Assembly (NCBI GenBank): GCA_023512835.1
Contig: CM042088.1
Location: forward strand, 39,040,164 to 39,104,163
Direction: 5' to 3'
DNA: 64,000 nucleotides
Source: Taxillus chinensis
Taxonomy: Eukaryota > Streptophyta > Magnoliopsida > Santalales > Loranthaceae
Positions within the stretch are counted from its first letter, which is position 1; every line of letters begins with the position of its first letter. Below are positions 33,722 to 52,249 of the stretch, piece after piece. The notes under the pieces are model-generated. The model saw only the letters and a list, made by a program, of their open reading frames with translations. It was not told where the DNA came from and searched no databases. The position numbers were made by a program, and so were the translations under genes.

Positions 33722-36700
33722 TGACCACCAAATATACTTTTGCGATATTTGCCGTCATATAAAAAATGTTTTTTTAAAAGAAAACAACTATAATTATATA
33801 AGAAAAATTAACAACCTTATCATATTAATTAGTTCAAATATAATTAAATAAATATTTTTTATTAATATTTTAAATTTAGCCCTTCAAAATAATTAAAAAT
33901 ATTTTTTTGTTCACAATCTACTTTTTTAAAAGTTCACTTTTTAGCATATCTATTTTAACTATTTTATTAATTAAATTATTATTTTAAAAATATTTATTTA
34001 TTTAATTTAAAATTATATATAATAAAAAAAATAATATATTAATAAATAAAAAATAAATAGTATTGAATTGAATTTAAAGAGTTACTATTTATTTTATTAA
34101 AATTTTAATCATAATAAAAATTCTAAAAAATATAATTTTTACATATTTTTATTAAAATAATTCCCTAAACTAAAAGAAAAATAGAATCTTCAACATAATA
34201 ACAAAAATATACAAGGATAATGTTGTGCTGTGCAAGTAAAAGCACTAGTAATAAATTTTCTATAAGACTTTATTTCCTTTTATTTAGGAAAAAATATAGT
34301 TAAAAAAAATCATAGAATCATGCCCACAGCAGAAGTTTTATATTTAATTTTTTATAGAATTTATATAATATTTCTTAATGTATTATAAAATACATTTCAC
34401 TCACTATATTTATTAAATTATATAAAAAAATTCTGTTACCTCAAATTTACGTTTCTTATATGTTTTATTTTTATTTTATATTAAATTATAAAAAAATTAT
34501 TATTAAATAAAAAATATCATTTTAATAATATAGTGAGTGGTTTAAAAATTTTATTGTATTATAATTGTATAAGAAAAAAAATTAAATCTATAAAATTTAA
34601 AAAAATACCGGTAAAAAAACGGCTGTTCGGCGTCAATAAGGAAACCGAGTTGTTACTGTACCAGGTAGACATTTTCATATTAAATTACTTAAAAACAGTG
34701 AGTCAAATCTGAACAGCTGTCCACATCCCAAAGAGTTGCGTGAACCGCTCTGGTGAGACCAACGTCCTCTCACATGACATCTATCGGGTGTCTGGTCTGT
34801 GACTCAAGCCCTTTTGTTTTTGCTTTTTTTTTTTGTGGTTCTCTTGGGCACACGGGGGAATCGCCCGACCGCCGCACACTCACCTTTCTCTGCGATGATG
34901 ATGATGGCTATTCGCTTTTGATTGGCTCTTATTTCATCCGCCGAACATTATGTTGATAACGGATGCGGTTACGTAATATTTGTATTATTTTCTCCGGCTC
35001 TCTCCCTCCTGCATGCATGCATCCCCGCCACCCCCACCATGCCGGCCCCTTCAATTAAACTTCGATTTAATATCAAGTTTTGTCAACTTTTTAGGTTTTA
35101 AAATTTCAAATTTTATTTAGAATATGGATGTATAAATGTATAATTCAGTAAGTTCTTGCGGTTTAATTTAAATTCTCAAAAGCATTTCGTCAACTATATG
35201 TGATAAAAATATTATGAAATAATAATGTTTCTAATTTTTTTCATTAAAATATTATATTATTATATTATACAACTATTAGCTATCCAGGATGGATAAATCA
35301 TATAATGATAAACCCATTAACACTCGATCAATAATATTACTTTTATTATTTGTAAGAAATCATATAAATGGCAAATATTGGAAGTAGGCTTAGGGGTGGT
35401 TGGGTAATTAACACTCGATCAAATCTTTGTTCTAAATGGGTCCAAAGTCAAAGAATCTCTGTTCTTACATTTACGAAGAATCAAAGATCAAGTTTTCATG
35501 TTTAGTAAAACTGTGTCTAAAATCTTAATAATTATTTTATGTTTAAAAAAAAAAAACAATTTTTTGTTGTTACAACTTACAACGCAACCCTGGCACGCCG
35601 CGATGCACGGCAGCGGTGAAGGCCAACAATCGACCTTTCCAACGTCTTTGCTCATGGTCGTTGTCCCCATTGATGCCATGCACCCAGATCGAAGACGATT
35701 CGGCGATGCGACCCAGATCAAATTAAGATGGGAAGCTTTAGTAGTGCCGTGCGGGAGGCTGGGGACGCGCGTCAAGGAGATGTAGCGGCGAAGGAAGGGA
35801 GGGCGTGGCTCCAACAACAAAGGATGTTGCGGAGGCGATGAAGCGATGCAGTTGCGGAGGCCAGAGGAGTAGAACGTGGCGCAGCCTCCGATCATGCTCA
35901 TGGTTCACTCACGATATGCATGATCGGAGTTGGGGGATTCATCGGTTCACGCCTCTGCAAGGTCATTGATGGAGACGGGGCACAAGATCTCGGCGGTTTA
36001 TGTTTAAAATGACAAGATCAAGAATCTTCTTGTGTGGTTTGGATTAGGATTCGATTTGTTTGATGAGAAGGTCTTGTTCATTAGTTGTGTGTTATGTGTT
36101 AAAATTATCTTGTAGTATCTATATTGATGGGATGCGTAATTTCGTTTCCCATTAAAAAAAAAAACAATTCTTCCTATCCGTGCACAAATAGAGGATCTGC
36201 TGAGGGTGCAGTTCTGGTGTTTTTGTGGTGTTTGGGGCTGGTTTTGGGTGGCCAGACTTATGGCAATGGTCACTGTCCTTCCACGGAAATTATAGTGCGT
36301 GGACCATTATATTGGCTTCTCCTTTTCGTAGAAGTAAAATAGAAGTAAACTATATATCTTGTCAAAGTCGATGGCGTGGGATCATTAAAGAAGAGGACTC
36401 GGGGCTCCCCATTATGAATATCAGAATGATCAACATCTCCTGGGCCTGCAACGGCCCAAAGGTGGGTGAGAACTTTTGGAAACGTATGATATATGCAAAA
36501 TTTTAGCAGGGAATGTCCAAAATGGTTGATGAAAACACCTACCAAATCTCAGGGATCCCATGTTCGCTACTTTGTCGAATCTGAACCTTAACCACTTTGC
36601 CAGAAGTAGCCATCTGCTATTTGACTGTTCAAAATATTTGGGGGTTTTGGGTTTTGGGAGGCTATGTTCTCTACTTGGTTTAAACCTGAACAGAGTGCAC

Positions 36701-36898
36701 CGGTTTTGGGTTTTAGATTTCGGGTACATCTTTTCGGCTTCCAGGTCTCATCATAACCGATTAATGGTCATAGTTTTAAGTAACACATGTAACAAGGACG
36801 ACTAAGGAGTATTATATTAAGTATTAACACAAAAATTCAACGGTGGGCTGGAAGTATCGAGGGTAATCTTAACCCAATCCACATGGATTTTACTGGGC
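33170..36898. other. AT-rich intergenic DNA
   Basis: Contains an (ATT)n tract (about 33,692-33,720). A very AT-rich block at about 33,840-34,600 has one edge that resembles, in inverted orientation, sequence near 46,600-46,680, suggesting an old MITE-like repeat. A GC-richer stretch at 35,560-35,990 has open frames on both strands but no recognisable family. No gene could be supported. Confidence 0.45.
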
Positions 36899-37510
36899 TT
36901 GATACTCGATCGGAATTGTCTATCAAATTTATAATATAGATTGATATGATAGCTAATGTGTTTGGGTGTGTAGAATTATTAATTGCATTCATGTTAGATT
37001 ACGTATTTAAATCGATTTGATGAATTTCGGTTTATTTATGTCTTTGTCGATTGTTATATTCGTGGAATATAACATATTTACTTCAGTTCGGGATAATTTT
37101 GGTTCAAAAAAAAAATAGAAGTTTGATTCAAGAAAATAAGACTTTGATTCGAGAGATAAGGGCTTCAGTTTGAAAAATAAAAATTTCGGTTTGGAACAAT
37201 AGGTCTTTGATTCAAAAAATATGAACTTCGGTTCGGCAAATAGGTCTTCGATTCGAGAAATAAGGACTTCGGTTCAAAGAAATAGGTCTTGAGTTCGAGA
37301 AATAAGGGCTTTGGTTAGGAAAATAGGGGCTTCGGTTTGAGAAATAAAATTCTGGTTTGAAAAATAGAGATTTTGATTTGAAAAATAATGATTTCGGTTA
37401 AGAAAATATGGATTTCGGTTTGAAAAATAGGTCTTCGATTCGGGAAAAGTTTGCTATTTCTTGAATCGAATCATCAAACTAAATTAAATCATCCCTACTT
37501 ACGGATTTGA
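36899..37510 (+). repeat. Dispersed repeat with 21-bp minisatellite, copy A
   Basis: A unique-looking lead (near 36,985-37,080) is followed by about 17 degenerate units of the type GAAATAAGGACTTCGGTTCG (37,090-37,450), then a tail with ATCATCAAACTAAATTAAATC. The lead, array and tail recur in the same order near 43.5 and 47.0 kb. Confidence 0.8.
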
Positions 37511-40967
<3,457 letters not shown>

Positions 40968-40986
40968 GGGGGGGGGGGGGGGGGGG
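40968..40986 (+). repeat. G19 homopolymer
   Basis: Nineteen G residues preceded by a short TA run. It is the second long G run in the window. Confidence 0.9.
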
Positions 40987-42058
40987 TTCAAACATACAGT
41001 CATACCCTTCGGCAAAAACTAAAGGGTCGCGTACAGAAGCAGTGAGAAAAAGGAACAGAATAGATGCATCAAAAAACATGCCGCACAACACATTACCAAT
41101 ATTTGTTTTTATCGAAACACATTACCAGGATGTCCAAAACCTATGAACAAAGCCCAAGTTCTTTCTAGGTAAATTCTGAATATTTGCATATCAATTTTGA
41201 TCATCAGATTCCAATCAGCCAATCTTGCTGCAGATGGAAATGCAACCAGAAAAGTCCTCTTTTTCTAAACTACCATCTAATTTGTAGTTTGGTAAGTGCA
41301 TATTACTTCCTGATATGTAGTTTGGTACAAACTACCATTGATAGTCTTATATGGGAAATATGAAAACATAAAACAAAAAAGAAGCCAATCGAGGGGGGGC
41401 TGCTTACACTAATGCCATACCCGGCTCCCCGATCATCAAACATCACTCCACAAGTGATGTTTCAGAAGTGTTAATAAATTGGTATTACTGTCAAAATGTT
41501 GGGATCCAGGCTACCATAGCATACCAGACTCCAGAAAGAAATTCTACATCCCAAGGTCATATATTACAATGATGCAGACGTAGATAATTGTTTACAAATA
41601 CATAGAATTGATGCAGATGTAGCTAACAGTTTGCTAAATTGACCAAAATAATGCATATTCCATTTCAATAGCATACATGATTACCGAGACAACATCAACT
41701 TAGCAGAGCAGAAGAGGGCATGAAACGACAAGTTTACAATTCAGACTAGCAAGGCGTCACTTCACCATTGATACAGCTGCACCAGTGATATCGTTTATAT
41801 AAAATCTTATTTCAATGTACAAACTTAAAATATGGAAAACCCAAAAAAAAAAAAAAACTCACTAAATGTAAATCTAATCCCTTTTCCATTTTTTTTACAG
41901 GAAGTATCCAACCAAGGACATCCTACACACAAAACCGCACTCACCTCCTTGGAGGCACACACCGGATCAACAACACTTGCCCGCAAAATCGATACCTCTT
42001 TGACAATGCTTTAATCACAATGACCCAGCTTTGATTGCAACACCATTACCATTGTGGG
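40987..42058. other. Downstream region of the U-box gene
   Basis: No gene seen. It probably includes the 3' UTR of the minus-strand U-box gene in its right part. Confidence 0.4.
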
Positions 42059-43162
42059 CTAGCATCCCTGCAAAACCACCATCAAGCTCGAAGCGTTTCT
42101 TCTAATTTTCTCATTGTCATCCTCCAACAACTCCATACAGATCTCTGAAGCCCCAACTTTCCTGGCCTCCAAACACATCTCTCCGCTGTGAGAGCAAAGC
42201 GAAAAAAGGGCCAAGAGGGCACATTCGACACCCCTTAGGCTCCCATTCCTCAACACCCGAACAAGAGTTGGCACCGACACAGCCAATTTGACCATCTCTT
42301 CTCTACCCTCTCTACATTTAGCCAAAAGACCCAACACCTCCACGGCCCTCTCGAGCCCCGAATCCGCCATCCGGATCAAAATCGGCACCGCCCCACATTC
42401 CGCGGCCCTCCTGCGATTGTCCGGGAACGAGCAGATTACGAAAAGCGCCGTCGCAGCCTCCCTCCTCTCCCGCGCATTCCCATCCCGGAGAAGCGAGACC
42501 AGCGCTCTCATGGCGTTCGGGTACGCCCCGATCGTCGCCCTGTTCACCTCAACCACCGCCAGGCTCGTCAGCATCGTCGCGGCCACCGCCCGACACTCCG
42601 TCGACCCGCCGCGAACGGCGGCGACGATCCGTCCGATCGCGCCCTCCGCGACCAGACCCACCTTGACGTTGTCGTCATCGAGGCTGAGGTTGAGCAGCAG
42701 GGTCATCGCCTTCTCCTGGAGGCTCGGATCGCCCGAGCCGGCACACTTGAGCACGGAGGAGACCGCGCCCGAGTCCGTGAGTCGGCGGCGGAAGGCGGGG
42801 CTGCGCTTGGAGAGGCGGCTGAGTTGATCGAGCGAAACGAGCTTGGCGTCGAGGGACGACGCCTCAGAGGTGAGGGTGGGTATTAGGGTTTGGGGCTCCG
42901 GTTCGGATCGCGGCGACGCCGACGTCAAGGACGGAGGGGTGAGGGCGAATTTGGAGATAAGGCTGCGGAGGGCGTGGTTGGGGATGAGGGAGGGGTGCTC
43001 CGGCAGGGGCAGTTTGGTAATAGGACAAGTGCGGTGGCCGGAATCGAGCCACTGTTGGATGGACGACCGGTCGAAGGTGTGGCCGGACGACAGGATCACT
43101 GGGTCCGACATTATTTCCAGCGAAATCGGACACTTGAAATCATGTGGAAGCTCAATGGCCAT
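42059..43162 (-). CDS. PUB8-like: U-box E3 ubiquitin ligase with ARM repeats, PUB8-like
   Basis: A single-exon gene of 367 aa. It would accept ubiquitin from an E2 and pass it to targets bound by the ARM region. Residues 5-80 form the U-box: DFKCPISLEIMSDPVILSSG, then HTFDRSSIQQWLDSG and CPITKLPL, with the conserved PNHALRSLI at its end. From about residue 105 to the C-terminus there are Leu-rich armadillo-type repeats (QEKAMTLLLNLSLDDDN, AAATMLTSL-like, REAATALFVICS and others). Length, lack of introns and the short N-terminus match the PUB8 type. The frame is intact and GC-rich compared with its surroundings. The start is the first ATG of the frame, directly before the U-box. Confidence 0.95.
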   Translation of the reverse strand: MAIELPHDFKCPISLEIMSDPVILSSGHTFDRSSIQQWLDSGHRTCPITKLPLPEHPSLIPNHALRSLISKFALTPPSLTSASPRSEPEPQTLIPTLTSEASSLDAKLVSLDQLSRLSKRSPAFRRRLTDSGAVSSVLKCAGSGDPSLQEKAMTLLLNLSLDDDNVKVGLVAEGAIGRIVAAVRGGSTECRAVAATMLTSLAVVEVNRATIGAYPNAMRALVSLLRDGNARERREAATALFVICSFPDNRRRAAECGAVPILIRMADSGLERAVEVLGLLAKCREGREEMVKLAVSVPTLVRVLRNGSLRGVECALLALFSLCSHSGEMCLEARKVGASEICMELLEDDNEKIRRNASSLMVVLQGC

Positions 43163-43166
43163 TCTG

Positions 43167-43167
<1 letters not shown>

Positions 43168-43201
<34 letters not shown>

Positions 43202-43225
43202 ACTTACGGCCTATAACAACATGGC

Positions 43226-43257
<32 letters not shown>
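43168..43257. repeat. Two (CT)n tracts in the U-box gene leader
   Basis: CT runs at about 43,170-43,199 and 43,228-43,257 lie just before the ATG and are read as GA repeats on the gene's strand. GA repeats in plant leaders can bind BPC/GAGA-binding factors, but that use here is inference. Confidence 0.85.
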
Positions 43258-43259
<2 letters not shown>

Positions 43260-43401
43260 TATCACTTTAAAATATGGTTCCACAGACAGACAGGCAGACC
43301 TTCAGCTTGGCATGCTCATCATCATAGTCGTAGACAGAAGTGAAACTACTGCTTTGTCCTCCGCACCATTCTACTTCCACTGCCGTGTGGCTTAAAATAC
43401 T

Positions 43402-43409
43402 AAATATAT
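43402..43409 (-). promoter_or_regulatory. Possible TATA box of the U-box gene
   Basis: A TATATATTT stretch on the minus strand about 240 bp before the ATG, upstream of the GA-rich leader. Other AT runs nearby make this tentative. Confidence 0.35.
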
Positions 43410-43504
43410 ATTGAAATTTCTAAACATTTTTTATTCATTAACTAAAGGGCAGCAGTTATCGTTCGCATCAAAATTATGAACGGAAACAAAATTAGGGTGC
43501 TTTA

Positions 43505-44310
43505 AAATTCGGTGCAATTATTCGCCCAATTTATCAATCGAATTGACATGTTAGATGTTAGGTTTAGATGCATAGAATTATTATTTGGTGACAAATGTCA
43601 AAATTGGTTTGATAAATTTAAATTATATTAATTTTTACCTTTATCGATCGCTGCATTCCCAAAAGATGATATGTTTACTTTTTGAGATGAACTTTGGTTT
43701 GGAGTGAATTTTAGTTTAGGAAATAGGATTTTAAGTTCGAAAAATATGGATTTCGGTTTAGAAAAATAAGACTTCGATTCGAAAAATAAAATTTTCAGTT
43801 CAAAAATATAAGAACTTCGGTTTGAGAAATAGAATTTTAATTCAGAAAATAAGATTTTAGTTTTAAAAAATAGAGACTTCAATTCGGAAAATATTACTAT
43901 TTTTCGAACCTAATCATCAAACTAAATTTAATCCTCCTTTACCTATAATTTTCTGGATTCTGTGAACTATAATTTTCGGTGGAATTTTCAAATAAGCATA
44001 TATTTGTGCACCATAAGAGGTTTGTCACTCTCATAATTTCAAAAAATACACACTTTCACCTTCAAATTCAGATTTTATGCAGACTGCATGTATAAGTTAG
44101 ATTTGGGATATCCTGTAATACACTTTTCGTGAATACAAACCAATTTAAATGTTGCTCTGTTTTCACGATCTGGCTATGCATTATTATGATACAACATGTA
44201 GTGATTTTTCAGCTACGCTGGAAGCCTCACTGGCTATAATGATACACTAGACCAACACGTAAATCCTACTCTAAATCCGATGAAATCATTTGCCGATTAA
44301 CAACCATGTT
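43505..44310 (+). repeat. Dispersed repeat with 21-bp minisatellite, copy B
   Basis: Same order as copies A and C: a lead with CAATCGAATTGACATG, a degenerate array of AAAATA-GACTTCGGTT-type units (about 43,680-43,900), then the AATCATCAAACTAAATTTAAT tail. Further on comes a block with ACGCTGGAAGCCTCACTGG and CTAAATCCGATGAAATCAT that also matches copy C. Confidence 0.75.
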
Positions 44311-46969
44311 TGTGCAATGTGAGAAATAATTATTTCTTTTTCATCTATATTTCATTAGCGTTTTTAGATAGCTTCCTCATCTTGTTGTAACATTGTAGCA
44401 TTTTCTAGAGTGTTCCACAATTTTTAACCTTGTTTTAATTTGCTTCTAATTGGATTGTTGATTAATTTTCCTGAGCATCACAAACTATTGTATCTCTCAT
44501 ATTTCTTGAAGTTTGCAGTGTTAAAAGGCCTTTGATGTGATATCTCATGGATCATATTAATAAGAACATATTATTGTGATGCAATGGGCATTTGGACTAA
44601 TCCTAGTGGTGGTATCGGTTTTTGTTCTTGATTGATTGCTCCTTTAGGAAGAATATTTTCCTTTTGTGCTATGACCTTTGATTGGCCTCTCATTTTCGGT
44701 TAGGCCTGCTTTAGGCTAATGGGTCTATCTTTGGTGTGTTCGGACATAAAGCTAAGCATTTGCTTGTCTTGGGACTTAGCTGTAAGAGTGTGCAATTTTG
44801 ATAGTTGGCTTGGATAAGTCCTACTAAGAGAAATATATTTTTATTTGGTTTTTTACTTTCATGTGGATTATGAATGCATGATATGCATGAAATACGAAAC
44901 ACCAAATTAAATGTATATATTCTTTTATTAATAATGTTTCAAATCCTTAGTGAACATGAAGTACATGATTTTTGATGATTAAGAGACTCTATAAGCAATG
45001 ATCATATAAGATACTAAGGTAAACCTTTGGCCATTTCATTCATAGTTAGACACCACCTTTGTGCGGGCATTTCCATCTCATCATGGCCTAATGCTTCCTT
45101 TATCTCTTTCGATTATGTAGTAGCCATCTTTCTCAACCTTGTGGCACCATGTTTGATGTCATAAGCTTCCATCCTAAATAGTATAGGAATAATTTGACTT
45201 CCTTGAGCTATCTTTTGATTTATAACAGTGCATAAACAATTCCTCTCCAACATCTAAGTAGTAGGATCCAGTTAAATTCTCTATAACTATATATCATATT
45301 AACCCTAGGCAAACCAACCCAAATGACTTCATCGTTGGCTGTCTTATAATTTCCTCATTCAATCTCCAAAATGGCCAAGCAAATGGCAAGTGCTGAGTAA
45401 GATGTCTAATAATATTATAATGGGTAAAGCATGGGCTGGCTTGAATTCCAAGACTGCACAAGAGAAATGCCTGGTGCACAAAAAAATTGGGTAAAAGCTT
45501 TCTACTCGAATAATGCACTAAATTTTGAAGTGAGTTATAGTGGATTGGCATGGGTTTGTCCTTATCTAGCTCATTGAAAGTGGCATTATTTTAGTAAATA
45601 GCCCTAATGAAACTTTTCAGAATAGTGATGATTCATCAACATTTGTATACTCAATTTTCCTCTATTATTAGTTATTAAAAATATATTGTTTCGTAGTTTT
45701 AATAATAGTTTTAAAAAACTTAAATATTTATTTAAACATCAAATTTGAATTATTTGTAGTAACTTAGTAACATCAAATATTTATTTAAGCATTAGTTATC
45801 CAGTAATAACTCGGTAATGAAGTCATCAAACTTTGAACGTTATAGATTTGCGGTAAATGATCATTTTCCCCTGAACTTTTATTTTTGCTTCGCGGTGGTC
45901 AAATAACATGCGCAAACACTTGGCTGATGTAGCTTTTTAAAAATAAAATAATAAGTTAATTCCTAGAGATGGAAATAAACATTTTTAATGCAAAATATTT
46001 ACAACTTGACATGGCACATATTATAGTAATCGGCTATTTAATTACAAGAAAATAAGTAATTATAGAAAAATAAATAAAATCGTAAAAGTTGAATTATTAG
46101 TTCTATACATTTAAATCAACGTATAAATATAATTAAATGTAAATTTTATATTTAAATAGTTTTTTATGCTATAAATATTAGTGAATGAGCATAATTCGGA
46201 TTAAAACTTTACAGTATATTTAATGGAATTAATTTATTAATTTATTATTTGAAAAACTCACTTTCCATCCATGTCATTAATGCCGATAAGGATGGAGGAA
46301 CAAAATTTAAGAACAAAAAAGAGTGACAAGGTGTAAATTTCTATAACCGCCGACAATAAATATCCATAAATTTTAGAGTATGTATTTTTTTAAAATTTGA
46401 GGAGTTAATTTAATAAAAAAAATATTTTAAAATATATATATTTAAAATTTAAAATTTTAGTAAAATAGTTAATAAAATTAACCGTATCTATTTAAATTTA
46501 ATAAAATATTATTTATTCTTTATATATTAGAATCTTATATGTTTTCTAGCTATAATAATAATTATTATTTAATATATAAAACTTTAAAATAAAATAATAA
46601 ATAAATAATTTAAAATAATAATATTTTAGTTAATGAACGATTAAAATAGAAAAGTTAAAAAGTGACCTTAAAAAAATGATCGTTAAACTTAAAAAAAAAT
46701 CGTACTTTTAAGTTAAAGGGAGGTTGTAGCGGGTATTTAATGCGCTTAGCAAAATAACGCGGTATGTCAATCATACGAAAATTTCAAGGGTGACTAATCT
46801 CACCGAAACTTGTTGGCGATGGCAAAACACGACCGCGTGAATTGGGGATTTTTCATAATAACTGACTGACCATCACATTCACTGCAAATGGTCTACATGA
46901 CTACATCTAATACAGCCGGGCCCCGACCCTGTCGGCTTGACCTCCACACCTTGACTTGGGATAACTAGG
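44311..46969. other. Intergenic DNA
   Basis: No recognisable gene. 44,600-45,560 is less AT-rich and could be a very old retroelement, but no motif was secure. 45,700-46,720 is strongly AT-rich. Confidence 0.4.
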
Positions 46970-47875
46970 CGGTGATATTCGACGAAATCATTCACTGTAT
47001 TTAACATCCGAATTGACGTGGCGGTGATGTGTTTACATATATATAATTATTAATTGCGTTAGTGGCAGATAGCGTATTTAAATCGGTTTAATGAATTTCG
47101 GTTTAATTTCTGTCTTTATCAATTGTTATATTCGCGAATATGACATGTTTACTTCGGTTGGAGATGAACTTCGATTCAGCAAAATAAGACTTCGGTTCAG
47201 AAAAATAGAGATTTTGGTTCAAAAAATAGAATTTCAGTTCGGAAAAATAGAGATTTCTGTTCGAAAAATAGGACTTCGGTTCGGGAAATAAGGACTTCGG
47301 TTCGAGAAATAAGGACTTCGGTTCGAGAAATAAGATTTCCGTTTGGAAAATAGGTCTTCAGTTCGGGAAAAGCTGTTATTTCTCGAACCGATTCGTCAAA
47401 CCGAATTAATCATCTCTTATCTGCGGGTTTTTAGCGTTTCGTGAACTCGTAGCTATCTTCAGTGGATGTAATTTCGACGAAAACTTCAAACAGTCATAAC
47501 TTTACGCATAGTGGTCGGAATTAAATCATTTGTTTTTGACTTGTAGGTATCGACGAGAGCTACAGCCCAAAAATTCCCGTACGTGATTTTCCGCTCTTAC
47601 ATTTTCTAAAAAAGCACTCTATCACTTTCAAAACCTGATTTTTAGCATATTAGCATATGTTTAATGCATAAAATAGTATTTCAGTTTTTCGTAATACAAT
47701 TATTTTCTAAATCGAACCGATTTAAATGCTCTTATGTTTTTGTCGTTTGACCGCCTATTTTTTTGACGCAGCGCGTAATATTTTTTTGACCACGCTGGAT
47801 GCCTCACTGGACTAACACACTGGACAGACACGTAGATCCGATTTTAAATCCGGTAAAATCATCTGGCTAAAAATA
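46970..47875 (+). repeat. Dispersed repeat with 21-bp minisatellite, copy C
   Basis: The best-preserved copy. The lead contains TTTAAATCGGTTTAATGAATT, the array at 47,155-47,370 holds near-perfect 21-bp units, and the tail runs through CGTCAAACCGAATTAATC, AACAGTCATAACTTTACGC and CACGCTGGATGCCTCACTGG to TTTTAAATCCGGTAAAATC. Confidence 0.8.
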
Positions 47876-48099
47876 TTTATTCCAATATTAATAGGGAGAA
47901 AAAGTATATTTGCAATTTGTATCTATTTTGCATTGTTTGTGATAATTGCTATATCAATAAAATTATTTAAAATTTAACGTGTAGTATATCAGATAAAAAA
48001 AAAAGATAGTAAAAGAGATAGAGATGAGCCTTGAATGGTACATATGGAAGGAGGAAGGTAAAATACGTTATAAAATCTGAATTTAGAGACGAAAAAAAA

Positions 48100-48260
48100 A
48101 GCTTTTTTTTTTTTGGAAATCCGAGAGCTACGGACCCCATATGAGATTTGAGGGTCAGTAGGCCTGTTCATACCTACAAATAAAAAAAATAAGCTAAATC
48201 GGATTATTGTACGTAAAGTTATGACCGTTTAAAGTTTTCATCGAAAATTACGTTAATGAA
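48100..48260 (-). repeat. Partial inverted copy D of the same repeat
   Basis: The reverse complement contains TTTCGATGAAAACTTTAAAC and GGTCATAACTTTACG, then TTGTAGGTAT and GTAGCTCTCG, matching in order the 47,465-47,560 part of copy C. It lies about 700 bp away, in opposite orientation. Confidence 0.7.
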
Positions 48261-48806
48261 AACCCAAAAACTTGTAAATCTAAAAATAACACAGCTAAAA
48301 ATAACTTATTCTAAAAATAAATCATTATCAAACTAAACCAATAAACTTAAATGAATAGGTTTGATTTTTAAAAAGTAAAATATATGTATCAGTCCCGTGC
48401 AAGTCACGGCGCCTACAAATAATGCGTAAGGCTTGTACCTAATATTGAGAGGTCGTTCGTGATAAAATTTGATGCCTTGAAAAAATTGATTTACTATGAG
48501 TGCTGTTAATATTTATTTGCACTATTTATTTATGCGATATTTTTATGTAGTCAATAACGAGTATGGTGCGTGAACGTCATGCTTATACCAAAAGCCCTTC
48601 TACGTATTCGGGAAATCATATGTTATCACATACTCTATTATTGCAGTTTCCGCCTCATAAATGGGTCTATATAAAGATTTACCTATCTACTAAGTTTTAA
48701 AAAGCGAGAAGAAACATATTGGAGGAACCTTCTGCCATTTCCTTCTCTTGTATCCACACTGCAAAACGCATCACAGTTCACGGATGACGAGAATGGCCGA
48801 ATGAAA

Positions 48807-48861
<55 letters not shown>

Positions 48862-48888
48862 TAGATAGATAGATAGATAGATATATAC
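48807..48888. repeat. Compound (CT)n(AT)n(GATA)n microsatellite
   Basis: CT repeat, then AT repeat, then seven or so GATA units. Confidence 0.95.
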
Positions 48889-48976
48889 GTCATACAAAAT
48901 TGCTCTCATTCTAACGGAGACTGAAAAACAATCAACTTATGGGAGCAGGAAAAGGGGTATACGCACATAACAAATG

Positions 48977-52153
<3,177 letters not shown>

Positions 52154-52249
52154 CTTGCTGTCATCACCTGAAAATAGAGCAGAGACTACTGCAGGGAAGG
52201 ACGTAAGCCAAGAATATATGTGTATATATACATATTCACATCTCACACG

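Noticed and set aside
33840..34600. Possible MITE paired with 46,390-46,700
   Set aside because: Similarity is limited to AT-rich sequence and a short edge motif; ends could not be defined, so no element was called.
35488..35901. 137-codon minus-strand frame
   Set aside because: No recognisable motif; it ends in poly-Lys/Phe from an A-rich run and an overlapping frame is open on the other strand. Not supported as a gene.
42288..42827. 179-codon plus-strand frame
   Set aside because: Antisense shadow of the GC-rich U-box gene.
44600..45560. Possible old retroelement coding region
   Set aside because: Some open stretches on the minus strand but no RT, integrase or other signature that I could identify.
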